Source: UBA6120 sp035361955 (GTDB lineage: Bacteria > Bacillota_I > Bacilli_A > RFN20 > CAG-826). From it: a stretch of 38,432 nucleotides of DNA. The notes under the pieces were generated by a model, which was given only the letters and a program-made list of their open reading frames with translations, made no database searches and had not been told where the DNA came from. Positions within the stretch are counted from its first letter, which is position 1; each line of letters begins with the position of its first letter. Positions 1 to 6,978 of this stretch are shown here, in pieces. The stretch covers positions 1-38,432 of the forward strand of contig DAOSDC010000011.1 of the NCBI GenBank assembly GCA_035361955.1. Direction: 5' to 3'. The position numbers were made by a program, and so were the translations under genes.

Positions 1-2
1 TT

Positions 3-503
3 GGTTTTGGACAAATTTGGGGTATCCCGTTCCCAATTGATACGACGGTGGTTAACGATCTAGAAAACTTTCTCATTTACATGGCGATAGGTTATTTGCT
101 TGTATTCGTCGCCACTTCTATTATTAATTTCATTGCGATGATGGTCAAAAACATGGCGGGAGTTATCGTATTGTCAATCGTGTTCATGGTATTCGTACTC
201 GTGTTCGCGCTGTTATTGGAATCGTTACTGAAATTTTGGCTCGTGTATAATCGCTATGATTTATCCACCCAAGCGCAGCAAGCGCAAGACGCGCTTGATA
301 GACTACAGGGCGTATTAGATTACTTCTATATTTTCCAAGCGCTTAAGTATTCGACTTCACTATTTAATCCCACCGATTTTACAAATTTCTATTCCGATGA
401 AGGACGCATTTACCTGTTTAAAGTGTTAGGCACGAATTTCGGTCTGCTGGCACTGCTAAACCTCGGTGGAGCGTATCTATTTAGCCGGACTGACCTCAAA
501 TAA
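3..503 (+). CDS. Probable ABC-2-type transporter permease, C-terminal fragment
   Basis: The reading frame is open to the left window edge, so only the C-terminal part is visible; the GTG at 48 has no RBS and is probably not the true start. The fragment has two strong hydrophobic segments (about codons 22-45 and 50-72 of the visible frame), a polar loop with a Gln/Ala-rich stretch, and a last hydrophobic segment followed by the ending FSRTDLK. A final helix followed by a short basic 'F-R-D' tail is typical of ABC-2 permease subunits, which form the membrane channel of exporters whose ATPase gene is usually just upstream. That gene lies outside the window, so the assignment rests on topology and the tail motif only. 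Any polytopic membrane protein is the alternative. Confidence 0.5.
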   Translation, partial: GFGQIWGIPFPIDTTVVNDLENFLIYMAIGYLLVFVATSIINFIAMMVKNMAGVIVLSIVFMVFVLVFALLLESLLKFWLVYNRYDLSTQAQQAQDALDRLQGVLDYFYIFQALKYSTSLFNPTDFTNFYSDEGRIYLFKVLGTNFGLLALLNLGGAYLFSRTDLK

Positions 504-509
504 AAAGAC

Positions 510-538
510 TTGTCTTACCCCGCGATGTTTGCTATATT
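510..538 (+). promoter_or_regulatory. Sigma-A-type promoter for the tRNA-fMet gene
   Basis: TTGTCT (510-515), a 17-bp spacer and TATATT (533-538) lie about 30 bp upstream of the mature tRNA. The spacer contains a 13-bp inverted copy of the tRNA 5' end (see findings). A GCCT-GAAA-AGGC hairpin with a GNRA-type loop (547-558) sits in the predicted precursor leader. Confidence 0.6.
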
Positions 539-566
539 ATATAGGCGCCTGAAAAGGCAGTTACAT

Positions 567-643
<77 letters not shown>

Positions 644-652
644 AGATAATAT

Positions 653-676
653 AAGCCCTAACGGGCTTTTTTCTTT
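653..676 (+). terminator. Rho-independent terminator after tRNA-fMet
   Basis: The stem AAGCCC / GGGCTT with a TAAC loop is followed directly by a T-rich run broken by one C. Confidence 0.85.
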
Positions 677-735
677 TATAGACTTTAATTAACCTTGGCA
701 AACACTTATAATCTCATATAGATAGGAGTCATATC

Positions 736-1275
736 ATGGAACTAAAAGGAAGCAAGACAGAAGCTAATTTAATGGCAGCGTTCGCTGGCGAATCGCAAGC
801 CCACACGAAGTACCTTTTCTATGCCAAGGCGGCAAAGAAACAGGGTTATGAACAAATCGCAGCGCTATTTGAAGAAACAGCGCTAAACGAAAAGGAACAC
901 GCCAAATTGTTCTTTAAGGAACTTCATGGCGGGGATATCCCCCTCACGGATGTTAATCTAGCCGATTGCGTCGCTGGTGAAAACTATGAATGGACCGAAA
1001 TGTATCAAAAGATGGCTGAGGAAGCACTTACTGAAGGCTTTCCCAAGATTGCTAACCTATTCCGCAATATTGCAAAAATCGAAAAGGATCACGAAGAACG
1101 ATACCAAAAATTACTTAATAATCTAAAGACTGACCATGTCTTCATTAAAGAAGACGTCGTAATTTGGAAATGTCGCGTTTGCGGTCATATCCATGTTGGT
1201 AAAGTCGCTCCCAAGCTATGCCCAGTTTGCCTGCATCCGCAGTCACACTACGAGATTAAAGCCGAAAACTATTAA
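736..1275 (+). CDS. rbr: Rubrerythrin
   Basis: Rubrerythrin is a cytoplasmic non-haem iron protein that reduces hydrogen peroxide in anaerobes and microaerophiles. Residues 1-135 form a ferritin-like four-helix domain with diiron ligands in ExxxxxxY (E19, Y26), the EKEH motif (E52, H55) and the later IEKDHEER motif. The C-terminus (about 144-165) has two Cys-x2-Cys knuckles (CRVC and CPVC) for a rubredoxin-like FeS4 site. The length of 179 aa is normal for the family. The ATG at 736 follows GATAGGAG at 721-728, with a TATAAT -10 box at 707-712. The gene stands alone between the initiator tRNA and the Asp-Phe tRNA pair. The electron donor is not encoded nearby. A PerR-type operator was looked for and not found convincingly. 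Confidence 0.95.
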   Translation: MELKGSKTEANLMAAFAGESQAHTKYLFYAKAAKKQGYEQIAALFEETALNEKEHAKLFFKELHGGDIPLTDVNLADCVAGENYEWTEMYQKMAEEALTEGFPKIANLFRNIAKIEKDHEERYQKLLNNLKTDHVFIKEDVVIWKCRVCGHIHVGKVAPKLCPVCLHPQSHYEIKAENY

Positions 1276-1311
1276 CCAAACTTCTAAGCGCGGGTCAGGC
1301 GCAAAATATTA

Positions 1312-1340
1312 TTGATTTTTACCTCGATTTCCTCGATAAT
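1312..1340 (+). promoter_or_regulatory. Promoter for the tRNA-Asp/tRNA-Phe unit
   Basis: TTGATT (1312-1317), a 17-bp spacer and GATAAT (1335-1340) place the start a few bases before tRNA-Asp. Confidence 0.55.
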
Positions 1341-1357
1341 GATTAGGCGTAACTGCT

Positions 1358-1433
1358 GGATCAGTGGTGTAGCGGTTAACATGCCTCCCTGTCACGGAGG
1401 AGATCGCGGGTTCGATCCCCGTCTGATCCGCCA
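1358..1433 (+). tRNA. tRNA-Asp (GTC)
   Basis: This 76-nt cloverleaf has acceptor strands GGATCAG / CTGATCC, discriminator G (the Asp identity base) and encoded CCA. The anticodon loop CTGTCAC lies between CCTCC and GGAGG. Confidence 0.95.
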
Positions 1434-1439
1434 TGAGGT

Positions 1440-1518
<79 letters not shown>

Positions 1519-1531
1519 CTATACGTAGTAT

Positions 1532-1560
1532 AGAGGCCGAAAATATCGGCCTCTTTTTTT
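1532..1560 (+). terminator. Rho-independent terminator after tRNA-Phe
   Basis: The stem AGAGGCCGA / TCGGCCTCT with an AAATA loop is followed by seven more T. It overlaps an upstream hairpin CTCTATAC / GTATAGAG (1517-1535). It lies inside the inserted unit, so the insertion supplied its own terminator for the rebuilt tRNA gene; a diverged copy is at 3932-3960. Confidence 0.85.
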
Positions 1561-1570
1561 ATTAACATTT

Positions 1571-1597
1571 TACACGGCCATGCAATCCGTGTGTCGA
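1571..1597 (+). repeat. Degenerate att-like site with 6-bp inverted repeat
   Basis: ACACGG (1572-1577) and CCGTGT (1586-1591) flank a 9-nt centre, followed by GTCG as in tRNA-Phe. The same ATTTTACACGG ... CCGTGTGTCG frame occurs at 3967-3994, but there the centre is the real Phe anticodon loop. It looks like a core-type recombination site with a different overlap sequence. Confidence 0.5.
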
Positions 1598-1978
1598 ACA
1601 CTATGCGAAGATTATAGGAAAGTAATCTATACCAGCAGAAGCGTGCTTACAAGTGTTGTAACCAACTATAAACAAACATATTGGTTACTAATGCCACTTT
1701 CTTAAAACGAATTGATTTATGGCATCCAAACAAGTCGTTGATTGATTGAATAAAAACTAGAAGATATAAAAAGTACTTGGTTAATAAATAGATTCTATGT
1801 CATGGGAAGGAATATGCTATTTACTTGCTAGACAGTCAATTCATTCTTACAACACTGAGTTTGTGAATCAGTACTTCAAATGTATTAATGTCCCACATAT
1901 GGACAATATTTTAATCTAATGTTAAATTAAAAACGCAACGTAATATTAAAAAACAGATTAAATAGATGGAGTCTGCCT
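1598..1978. other. AT-rich non-coding stretch
   Basis: No credible gene or RNA was seen in these 381 bases. The only structure noticed is a short inverted repeat AACCAA / TTGGTT around 1660-1686. The promoter of the following lipoprotein pair should lie here, but no clear -35/-10 pair stands out in the AT-rich sequence. Confidence 0.5.
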
Positions 1979-1996
1979 ATGAACAATTGATGGTTA

Positions 1997-3214
1997 TTGT
2001 TAGTGTTACTGTTAACTAATTGTTTCTCTAATCAACCTGAAACCCCAAAAGATAATGAGAGAATATATTTTTCGCCAAATCCGTTAGAACATCTTGAACC
2101 ATATGAAGACCCAGGTAGTTTTGACCCAGAATTAACTATAGAAGGAATACGCAAAAATAATATTGATTATTATTCAAAACTTACTCACAACATCGGAAAT
2201 AACACATTTGGTTCATGCGGATATGTCGGTATTTCGATGATTTTGTCATACTACGATACATTTCTAAGTGATGATATCATCTTAGACGATGATAACAATG
2301 ATCAAACCGAAATGTACGATATCGTGGGAACAACCGATAGTTCGCTGAATTCTGTGTTATCTCCTGGCGTTCTTTTTGAAACAGGCTTCAACGGAAATTT
2401 AGTTGATGTAACCGAATACGGGAATCTTAATGACATTTTTAATGGATTACCAAATGTCGATTTGCTTGCGAGAACAAGAGATCAACTGATTACACACTAT
2501 GAGTATTTTATAAATGTGCCTGGCGATCCAATAATAATTAGTTTAGCAAACATGCTCCTAAATGCATTTGTTGATTCTATTGCTTTTTTTCCCCAAAGTA
2601 TTCGAAATGTAGAATTCTCAATTAGTAAAGTCAACCAATCATTTAATTATCTATTTTCTAGACTATTATATATATGGTCATACTATGAATCTAGTTTTCA
2701 TATAAAATTACAAATAGATTTTAAAACTAATATTTATTACAATCCGGAAACTTATGGAGAGGGTCAGCATACACCAGCAGAATTAGCCCTTAATGGAGGG
2801 ATAGGGTACTCTGGTATAAGTCATTGTCTAAACTGGTACTTAAGTGATTACTTGGGTTTATCTGAAAACGACTTCTCTATTATCCAGTATTCGGGTGAAT
2901 CTGAAGCCGTTAGAGATTTCATCATTCAAAATGTTAGTGAAGGATTTCCCGTTATTGTAGGAGTTCCCGGCCATATTATGGTTGCCTACGAATATACTAG
3001 TGCTAATACTATATTTGGTCACACTGGTTGGTATGGAGCATTCAATCCAATGAATGCATATCGAAATTTTGATACTTTGTATTCACCATCTACAATATAC
3101 ACAGACGCAACAGTCTTAATCCTCGACCAAGAATTTGAATTTCCTCTTAATTACATGTCTCCAAGCGGAATGTTAATTAGTCAAAGAAGTCTCAACAACT
3201 TTTCCTACGAATAA
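1997..3214 (+). CDS. C39-like cysteine peptidase lipoprotein, signal peptide interrupted by TGA
   Basis: The mature part looks like a secreted papain/C39-like peptidase. FGSCGYVG with C74 (numbered from the TTG at 1997) matches the usual GxCG(Y/P)xA nucleophile motif followed by a helix ending in SYYD. VPGHIMVAYEY with H326 matches the catalytic His strand. The N-terminus LVLLLTNC is a lipobox. The natural start, however, appears to be ATG 1979, preceded by GGAG at 1968-1971. From there the frame reads Met-Asn-Asn-stop (TGA 1988-1990)-Trp and then the hydrophobic core. Either the gene is inactivated by one nonsense codon or it restarts at the TTG without a good RBS. Three Trp residues inside use TGG. 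The stop codon is 12 nt from the next lipoprotein gene, so the two form an operon. The substrate is unknown. Confidence 0.6.
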   Translation: MLVLLLTNCFSNQPETPKDNERIYFSPNPLEHLEPYEDPGSFDPELTIEGIRKNNIDYYSKLTHNIGNNTFGSCGYVGISMILSYYDTFLSDDIILDDDNNDQTEMYDIVGTTDSSLNSVLSPGVLFETGFNGNLVDVTEYGNLNDIFNGLPNVDLLARTRDQLITHYEYFINVPGDPIIISLANMLLNAFVDSIAFFPQSIRNVEFSISKVNQSFNYLFSRLLYIWSYYESSFHIKLQIDFKTNIYYNPETYGEGQHTPAELALNGGIGYSGISHCLNWYLSDYLGLSENDFSIIQYSGESEAVRDFIIQNVSEGFPVIVGVPGHIMVAYEYTSANTIFGHTGWYGAFNPMNAYRNFDTLYSPSTIYTDATVLILDQEFEFPLNYMSPSGMLISQRSLNNFSYE

Positions 3215-3226
3215 AGGAGGCAATAC

Positions 3227-3814
3227 ATGAAGAAAGTATTACTAATTTGCCTAACCCCATTGCTTTTGGTGATTGGGTGTAATTCCAGTGAAATCACTAG
3301 TACGTCATCAAGCAGTGAAATCAGTGGTGGTCCAATTTCTTATGGAGATGGAAGAAGACATGAATATGAAACACTTGATGACTTAATGACGGATTTCCCG
3401 GTGGATTTTAGCGTTGATGATTACCAGTATGCCATTCCCATATTTGATGAGCCAAATCAAGATCACCCAGGATTGCCTTATTATGTCGCTGATTGTTATG
3501 CCTATTATGATACCTCGGAGCAAAAGCAATATACTAAGCCTGAATTTAGAGGATCCGGCTTCATAAACTCATTATTCGGTACACGACAATTAGGATTTTA
3601 TACGAAGGATTCAATAGGATTTGATGTCGACTTTTCATCGGACTTTTATATTGAAGTGAAAATCAGCGATAATTGGATTGACATCTATTATTATTCTTAT
3701 AGTGTTTTCATCATTAAAATAGAGACAATGGATGATAATTCTGGAATTAGTGTGTCTATGCTAAACGAGTTTATTCATAACCATGTCATTATGATAAGTA
3801 GCTCAGTCAATTAG
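3227..3814 (+). CDS. Lipoprotein of unknown function
   Basis: The 195-aa protein has a clean lipoprotein signal: MKK, a hydrophobic core and LVIGC with C18 as the lipidated residue. A Ser/Thr-rich linker (about 19-34) follows. The rest is rich in Asp, Tyr and Phe, with no recognised motif. GGAGG at 3216-3220 precedes the ATG, and the gene follows the peptidase-like lipoprotein after 12 nt. Co-transcription suggests that both act at the outer face of the membrane. The low GC content is shared with its neighbour and differs from the chromosome backbone. No function is assigned. Confidence 0.7.
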   Translation: MKKVLLICLTPLLLVIGCNSSEITSTSSSSEISGGPISYGDGRRHEYETLDDLMTDFPVDFSVDDYQYAIPIFDEPNQDHPGLPYYVADCYAYYDTSEQKQYTKPEFRGSGFINSLFGTRQLGFYTKDSIGFDVDFSSDFYIEVKISDNWIDIYYYSYSVFIIKIETMDDNSGISVSMLNEFIHNHVIMISSSVN

Positions 3815-3890
3815 AAAAGACAGAATTGATTTATCAAGATATTCTTCCCCATATTCGTTTATACGTACTTTATATTATAAGTGTAATACT

Positions 3891-3960
3891 GGTTCAATCC
3901 CAGCTTGGGCCACCATGTCTATACCTAGTATAGAGGCTGTAAATATCGACCTATTTATTT
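3891..3960 (+). repeat. Diverged copy of tRNA-Phe 3' end plus terminator
   Basis: This stretch aligns without gaps to 1491-1560 at an offset of exactly 2400 bp, covering the T-arm, acceptor, CCA and the two following hairpins. The T-stem differs by a compensating change (C-G in tRNA-Phe, T-A here), while the terminator stem has decayed and the T-run is broken. No 5' half of a tRNA precedes it. Confidence 0.8.
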
Positions 3961-3977
3961 ATTGTCATTTTACACGG

Positions 3978-4025
3978 CTGAAAATCCGTGTGTCGCCGGT
4001 TCAAGCCCGGCTTGGGCCACCATCT
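3978..4025 (+). repeat. att-like direct repeat, right copy (tRNA-Phe 3' half)
   Basis: Perfect 48-bp copy of 1471-1518. It is preceded by ACACGG, so ACACGG / CCGTGT form a 6-bp inverted repeat around CTGAAAAT. The bases after it differ from those after the real tRNA-Phe, as expected at the far boundary of an insertion. Confidence 0.85.
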
Positions 4026-4032
4026 TTATAAA

Positions 4033-4059
4033 AGCAATGCATCATGCATTGTTTTTTTT
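4033..4059 (+). terminator. Rho-independent terminator, probably the original one of tRNA-Phe
   Basis: CAATGCA / TGCATTG with a TCA loop is followed by eight T. It lies directly behind the right tRNA-Phe copy and was probably the terminator of the tRNA gene before the insertion. Confidence 0.8.
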
Positions 4060-4066
4060 AGCACGC

Positions 4067-4081
4067 CTTTTATAAAAAGTA
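4067..4081. repeat. Target-site duplication, left
   Basis: CTTTTATAAAAAGTA directly outside the left inverted repeat, identical to 5515-5529. Confidence 0.75.
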
Positions 4082-5514
4082 TGTGACTTCTCATAGTAAA
4101 GTCCGTTAGTTATGAAATGATGTCATTAACAATATTAATTGCAGAAACCAGATGAAAAAGCAGCAATAAGGTTGCAAAAAGTTACGATAATGAGTCCATG
4201 TTTGCAACCTAAAAATAACAATGTAATTGCCGTTTCTTAGACTAATTGCGTTTCCGATTAAGCCGGTTGTATTTGGTTAATTATTCGAAGAGCTTTTTGA
4301 AAATGGCGTGACCATAAACGCGTTCAAACGCCTCGCGAGGCGTGGCCCCATCAAGTGAAGCGACGCGCGTATTGATGAGGGCGAGATTGATGGACTTGAC
4401 ATCATCTTTGGTCAGATGATCAATCGAAGATCCCTTCTTGCAAAACTTGCGTATTTGCTTGTTCATGTTTTCGACATAGGGTTTCTGGGTCGAACGAAAC
4501 GAGTCACAGTAGAAGAGATGGCTGCGTTGCTCACCGGTGTTCGGCGAGAATTCGATGCCGAGGAAATCAGAGAAACATGGGTCGCGGTCGGTCAAGATGA
4601 TGGGAAACACATGTTTGAAGTGATCAATGCCAAGTCGCTGTTCGAGTTCGTTAAAGACGGTGACGATTTTCATCGCGTCTTTGTTAGTGATGCGAAAAAG
4701 CAGCACGAATTGTAAATCAGGGATGGTTATTGTTAAAATGGAGTTGACGTCTGACCGGATTGTTCCGGGGAAGTCCATTTGAACGGGGAATACATTCGGG
4801 TGGCCTCTGCGGAAAGCCAGATAGTCAAGGAATGTACGATTGCTACGGTCAATTTTATTGCCGGTGTAGTCGTACATTTTGTTTTGTCTTCGTTTCTTAT
4901 AGGCAACCGCATACGGCAAATCGATGCGTTTAGTCGTCAATAACCCCTTGTTGATATAGCGATAAACCGTTGGAACGGCGACATTCAGATCAGGTTGGCT
5001 TTTGACGATATGGTAAATTGATTGTTTGTTATCGATGCCGTGTTTGACAATCGTGTCCAGTTTCGAAAACTCGTCAGGCGATAAATCGATGCCAATCCGT
5101 GATGTTTTAAGGCGATAATCAGCGAACTCTTGGGCTTTTTCGGCCTCATATCGATATTGAGTGAATGGGCAAAGCGAATATTTCTTTTGACAGAAGTTGC
5201 ACACATATGGGTATCTAATTGTATGCTTACATACCTTGTTGACAGTACCATAAGATTTCTTTGTCATTAATCGATTGCGTTTTATTTCCTTGGCAATCGA
5301 TGTGGCATCGACATTGAGCAAATCAGATATTTTGCATAATTTGCTCGCACGAGACAAGAGTCGAGCGATGAGTTTTCGTTGCTCAAGATTAAGATGTTTC
5401 CAGGCTTTCATATGAGCCTCCTTTCCCGGCCTAAGGAAAACATCTATATTTTATCGTTTCTCACACTTATTACCGTTATATATTTAAAAACGGACTTTCG
5501 GTTGTGAATTCACA
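4082..5514 (-). mobile_element. IS30-family insertion sequence, apparently complete
   Basis: The element is 1433 bp long. Terminal inverted repeats at 4082-4107 and 5489-5514 match at 20 of 26 positions; both begin TGTGA and end AAAGTCCGTT when read inward. One transposase gene on the minus strand fills most of it. It is flanked by a perfect 15-bp direct repeat, CTTTTATAAAAAGTA (4067-4081 and 5515-5529), which is itself palindromic at TTTTATAAAA. Long duplications of palindromic targets are known for IS1630 of Mycoplasma fermentans, an IS30 relative. The intact frame, matching ends and perfect duplication suggest recent insertion. Confidence 0.8.
4281..5411 (-). CDS. IS30-family transposase
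   Basis: The 376-aa DDE transposase cuts and joins the ends of the surrounding IS. The N-terminus (about 6-50) is the HTH region typical of IS30 (HLNLEQRKLI ... SIAKEIKRNR), followed by a Cys-rich segment (Cys residues near 61-81) that could bind zinc. The catalytic core has Asp in VQMDFPG, Asp in ILTDRDP and Glu in PYVENMNKQIRKF, followed by the family pattern KKGSSIDHL. AAGGAGG lies just upstream of the ATG. The length and all three acidic residues look intact. In place of the usual TDNGxEF motif this protein has TDRDPCF, a variation to note. Confidence 0.9.
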   Translation of the reverse strand: MKAWKHLNLEQRKLIARLLSRASKLCKISDLLNVDATSIAKEIKRNRLMTKKSYGTVNKVCKHTIRYPYVCNFCQKKYSLCPFTQYRYEAEKAQEFADYRLKTSRIGIDLSPDEFSKLDTIVKHGIDNKQSIYHIVKSQPDLNVAVPTVYRYINKGLLTTKRIDLPYAVAYKKRRQNKMYDYTGNKIDRSNRTFLDYLAFRRGHPNVFPVQMDFPGTIRSDVNSILTITIPDLQFVLLFRITNKDAMKIVTVFNELEQRLGIDHFKHVFPIILTDRDPCFSDFLGIEFSPNTGEQRSHLFYCDSFRSTQKPYVENMNKQIRKFCKKGSSIDHLTKDDVKSINLALINTRVASLDGATPREAFERVYGHAIFKKLFE

Positions 5515-5529
5515 CTTTTATAAAAAGTA
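5515..5529. repeat. Target-site duplication, right
   Basis: CTTTTATAAAAAGTA directly outside the right inverted repeat. Removing the IS and one copy rebuilds a larger inverted repeat, ACGC-(15 bp)-GCGT. Confidence 0.75.
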
Positions 5530-5638
5530 GCGTTTACAATCTAGGAAATTTATTGCCATGAATCTATAATGAAGCATATAGTTCATTCAGTTTTTAATAA
5601 TAATTGTTTCCAATTTATTTTAAAAAGAAGGTGACAAT

Positions 5639-6718
5639 GTGGCTTATTGTCCTCGTTGCCTACGCGAACTTCCTCCATGGAGTGTCGCATTTTGTCCAAA
5701 TTGCGGGATAAAACTGCAAGAAGTAATGAGCAATTCATCAACTAATGAAGGCACTCATGCAACATTTAAATCTAACAGTGTCAACCCTTCGTCCATCTCC
5801 CCGACACCAGTGACGCCAACTCCAATTAATCCAACGACTATTAATCCGACATCAATTTCTCCTACCTCTATCAACCCTACATCAATAAATCCTACTCCAA
5901 TCGAGCCAACACCAATTAATCCAACTCCCATACAACCAACTTCAATTGTTTCAAAGTTTTTTGGCACGAGCCGAACGGTCCAATCGATGAAACAATTCAA
6001 ACTTAGTAATATTGTCAATTATTTATTGCTAAGTATTTCATGTTTTATCGCAATGGCTATCGCTTCGAATTTTCCTATGTATGATCTAGGATGGATAGTT
6101 ATGCTAATGTTTGGCATTTTTGGGATAGCAGGATTAATCGGCATTATTGAGGAGATTTTGAAGTTACCATTAAGCCAAGCATTCATTGATGCTTTGAATG
6201 CAAAGGCAAGATCCGGGCAACCACTCATAAATTTGCATAAATTGAATCTATTCCAAAAAATTATTTACCGACTTCAATCAGCCTCAGGTAGCATCAAGAT
6301 TATTCCATCGATGGCTATAGTAACTTCGATTTTGTCAGGCATACTATCGACTGGTTCAATTGTGATTGGCGGCAACATCGCCATATTTAACACGTCGATA
6401 ACTGGCAGGTGGGCGCATGAAATGGGGACGTCCGGAAACTTCGAAGGTATTTGGATTATGAATATCACAATGTGGCAAATGACTGGTGATGAAACAGGCT
6501 TTTTATATATGAATGTTGCTGAAAATGGCAATTTTAACATTGAATATGCGAGCGCTTTACTCGTTAATGGTACATGGGAACAAGATGGAGAAGTGTATGA
6601 TTTTCTTCATCATGATCCAGATCAAATTTTGATGTCATATTACGAGCATTATGATATTAGAGGTAACACTATATACGCAGATGGCGGAAACATCCCCATG
6701 TTTATAAAAGTGCAGTAA
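5639..6718 (+). CDS. Zinc-ribbon membrane protein with PTxI pentapeptide repeats
   Basis: The function is unknown. The GTG start follows AAGGTG at 5628-5633. Domains in order: a zinc ribbon with C4, C7, C19 and C22; a low-complexity stretch of eleven five-residue units around NPTxI (49-103); two hydrophobic helices near 127-147 and 150-170; another near 222-250; and a C-terminal domain (about 255-359). The last has beta-rich GFLYMNVAENGNF and NGTWEQDG motifs resembling small calycin-like domains of Firmicutes lipoproteins. The zinc ribbon is probably cytoplasmic, with the C-terminal domain outside. The gene stands alone between the IS and an AlkA-like gene in an AT-rich stretch, so horizontal acquisition is plausible. 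Confidence 0.65.
   Translation: MAYCPRCLRELPPWSVAFCPNCGIKLQEVMSNSSTNEGTHATFKSNSVNPSSISPTPVTPTPINPTTINPTSISPTSINPTSINPTPIEPTPINPTPIQPTSIVSKFFGTSRTVQSMKQFKLSNIVNYLLLSISCFIAMAIASNFPMYDLGWIVMLMFGIFGIAGLIGIIEEILKLPLSQAFIDALNAKARSGQPLINLHKLNLFQKIIYRLQSASGSIKIIPSMAIVTSILSGILSTGSIVIGGNIAIFNTSITGRWAHEMGTSGNFEGIWIMNITMWQMTGDETGFLYMNVAENGNFNIEYASALLVNGTWEQDGEVYDFLHHDPDQILMSYYEHYDIRGNTIYADGGNIPMFIKVQ
5783..5947 (+). repeat. Tandem 15-bp coding repeat (11 units)
   Basis: Eleven consecutive 15-bp units encode NPSSI, SPTPV, TPTPI, NPTTI, NPTSI and variants. Codon choice differs between units, so the amino acid pattern is kept more strictly than the DNA. Confidence 0.85.
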
Positions 6719-6978
6719 TGAAGCTAATGATCACAAGAAATCACAATTGGTGGCGGAATCACAACTCCATAGACAACAAATAAAAATCATATAATCTACC
6801 TATTACTATTTTGATAATTCCTAATCATCTATGCAACTAGATGTCAAGAAACACCCATGTGTGCCATAAATTATCGATATGGCTATAAAATGAAATCACG
6901 GTCTTTTAAAAAAATCGATAACGTTTAGACTCTTTTTAACTAATTAATTACTTATTGTAAGACAGTGTTGAAATATCG
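6719..6978. other. Non-coding gap
   Basis: AT-rich sequence between the convergent ends of the zinc-ribbon gene and the glycosylase gene. No terminator hairpin, RNA gene or repeat could be supported. Confidence 0.4.

Larger units (their letters stand above)
1519..4025 (+). mobile_element. Integrase-less insertion at tRNA-Phe
   Basis: The unit between the two perfect copies of the tRNA-Phe 3' half has a period of 2507 bp. This is the arrangement left when a tyrosine-recombinase element integrates into a tRNA gene: an intact tRNA on one side and a 3' fragment on the other. Inside are two lipoprotein genes and no recombinase, replication or transfer gene. The composition is clearly more AT-rich than the surroundings: a hand count of one 60-base line in the first cargo gene gave about 35% GC, against about 50% for one line in atpD. 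It may be a cassette moved in trans, a deletion remnant, or a decayed tandem array. The tRNA duplication is seen directly; the mechanism is inferred. Confidence 0.7.
3815..4280. other. Non-coding junction of the insertion and the IS left end
   Basis: These bases hold no gene. They contain about 75 bases after the lipoprotein stop, the diverged tRNA/terminator copy, the right 48-bp repeat, a terminator, the left target duplication (4067-4081) and the non-coding left end of the IS (4082-4280). Confidence 0.7.

Noticed and set aside
684..735. PerR operator upstream of rubrerythrin
   Set aside because: The region has TTATAAT but no matching second half-site at the required distance.
1979..3214. 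TGA read as Trp (genetic code 4), as in mycoplasmas
   Set aside because: atpF, atpI, galT, galK, feoA and feoB all end in TGA with the next gene overlapping, and Trp is encoded by TGG throughout. One TGA in one signal peptide does not support code 4.
4416..4715. Plus-strand frame inside the IS
   Set aside because: It is antisense to the intact transposase gene, with no RBS or family similarity.
5783..5947. CRISPR array
   Set aside because: The repeat is a 15-bp protein-coding tandem repeat with no spacers. No CRISPR-like array was seen anywhere in the window.
5755..6018. Minus-strand frame with a Gly-Val-Gly periodic protein
   Set aside because: It is the complement of the PTxI coding repeat; the plus-strand frame has an RBS and real domains.
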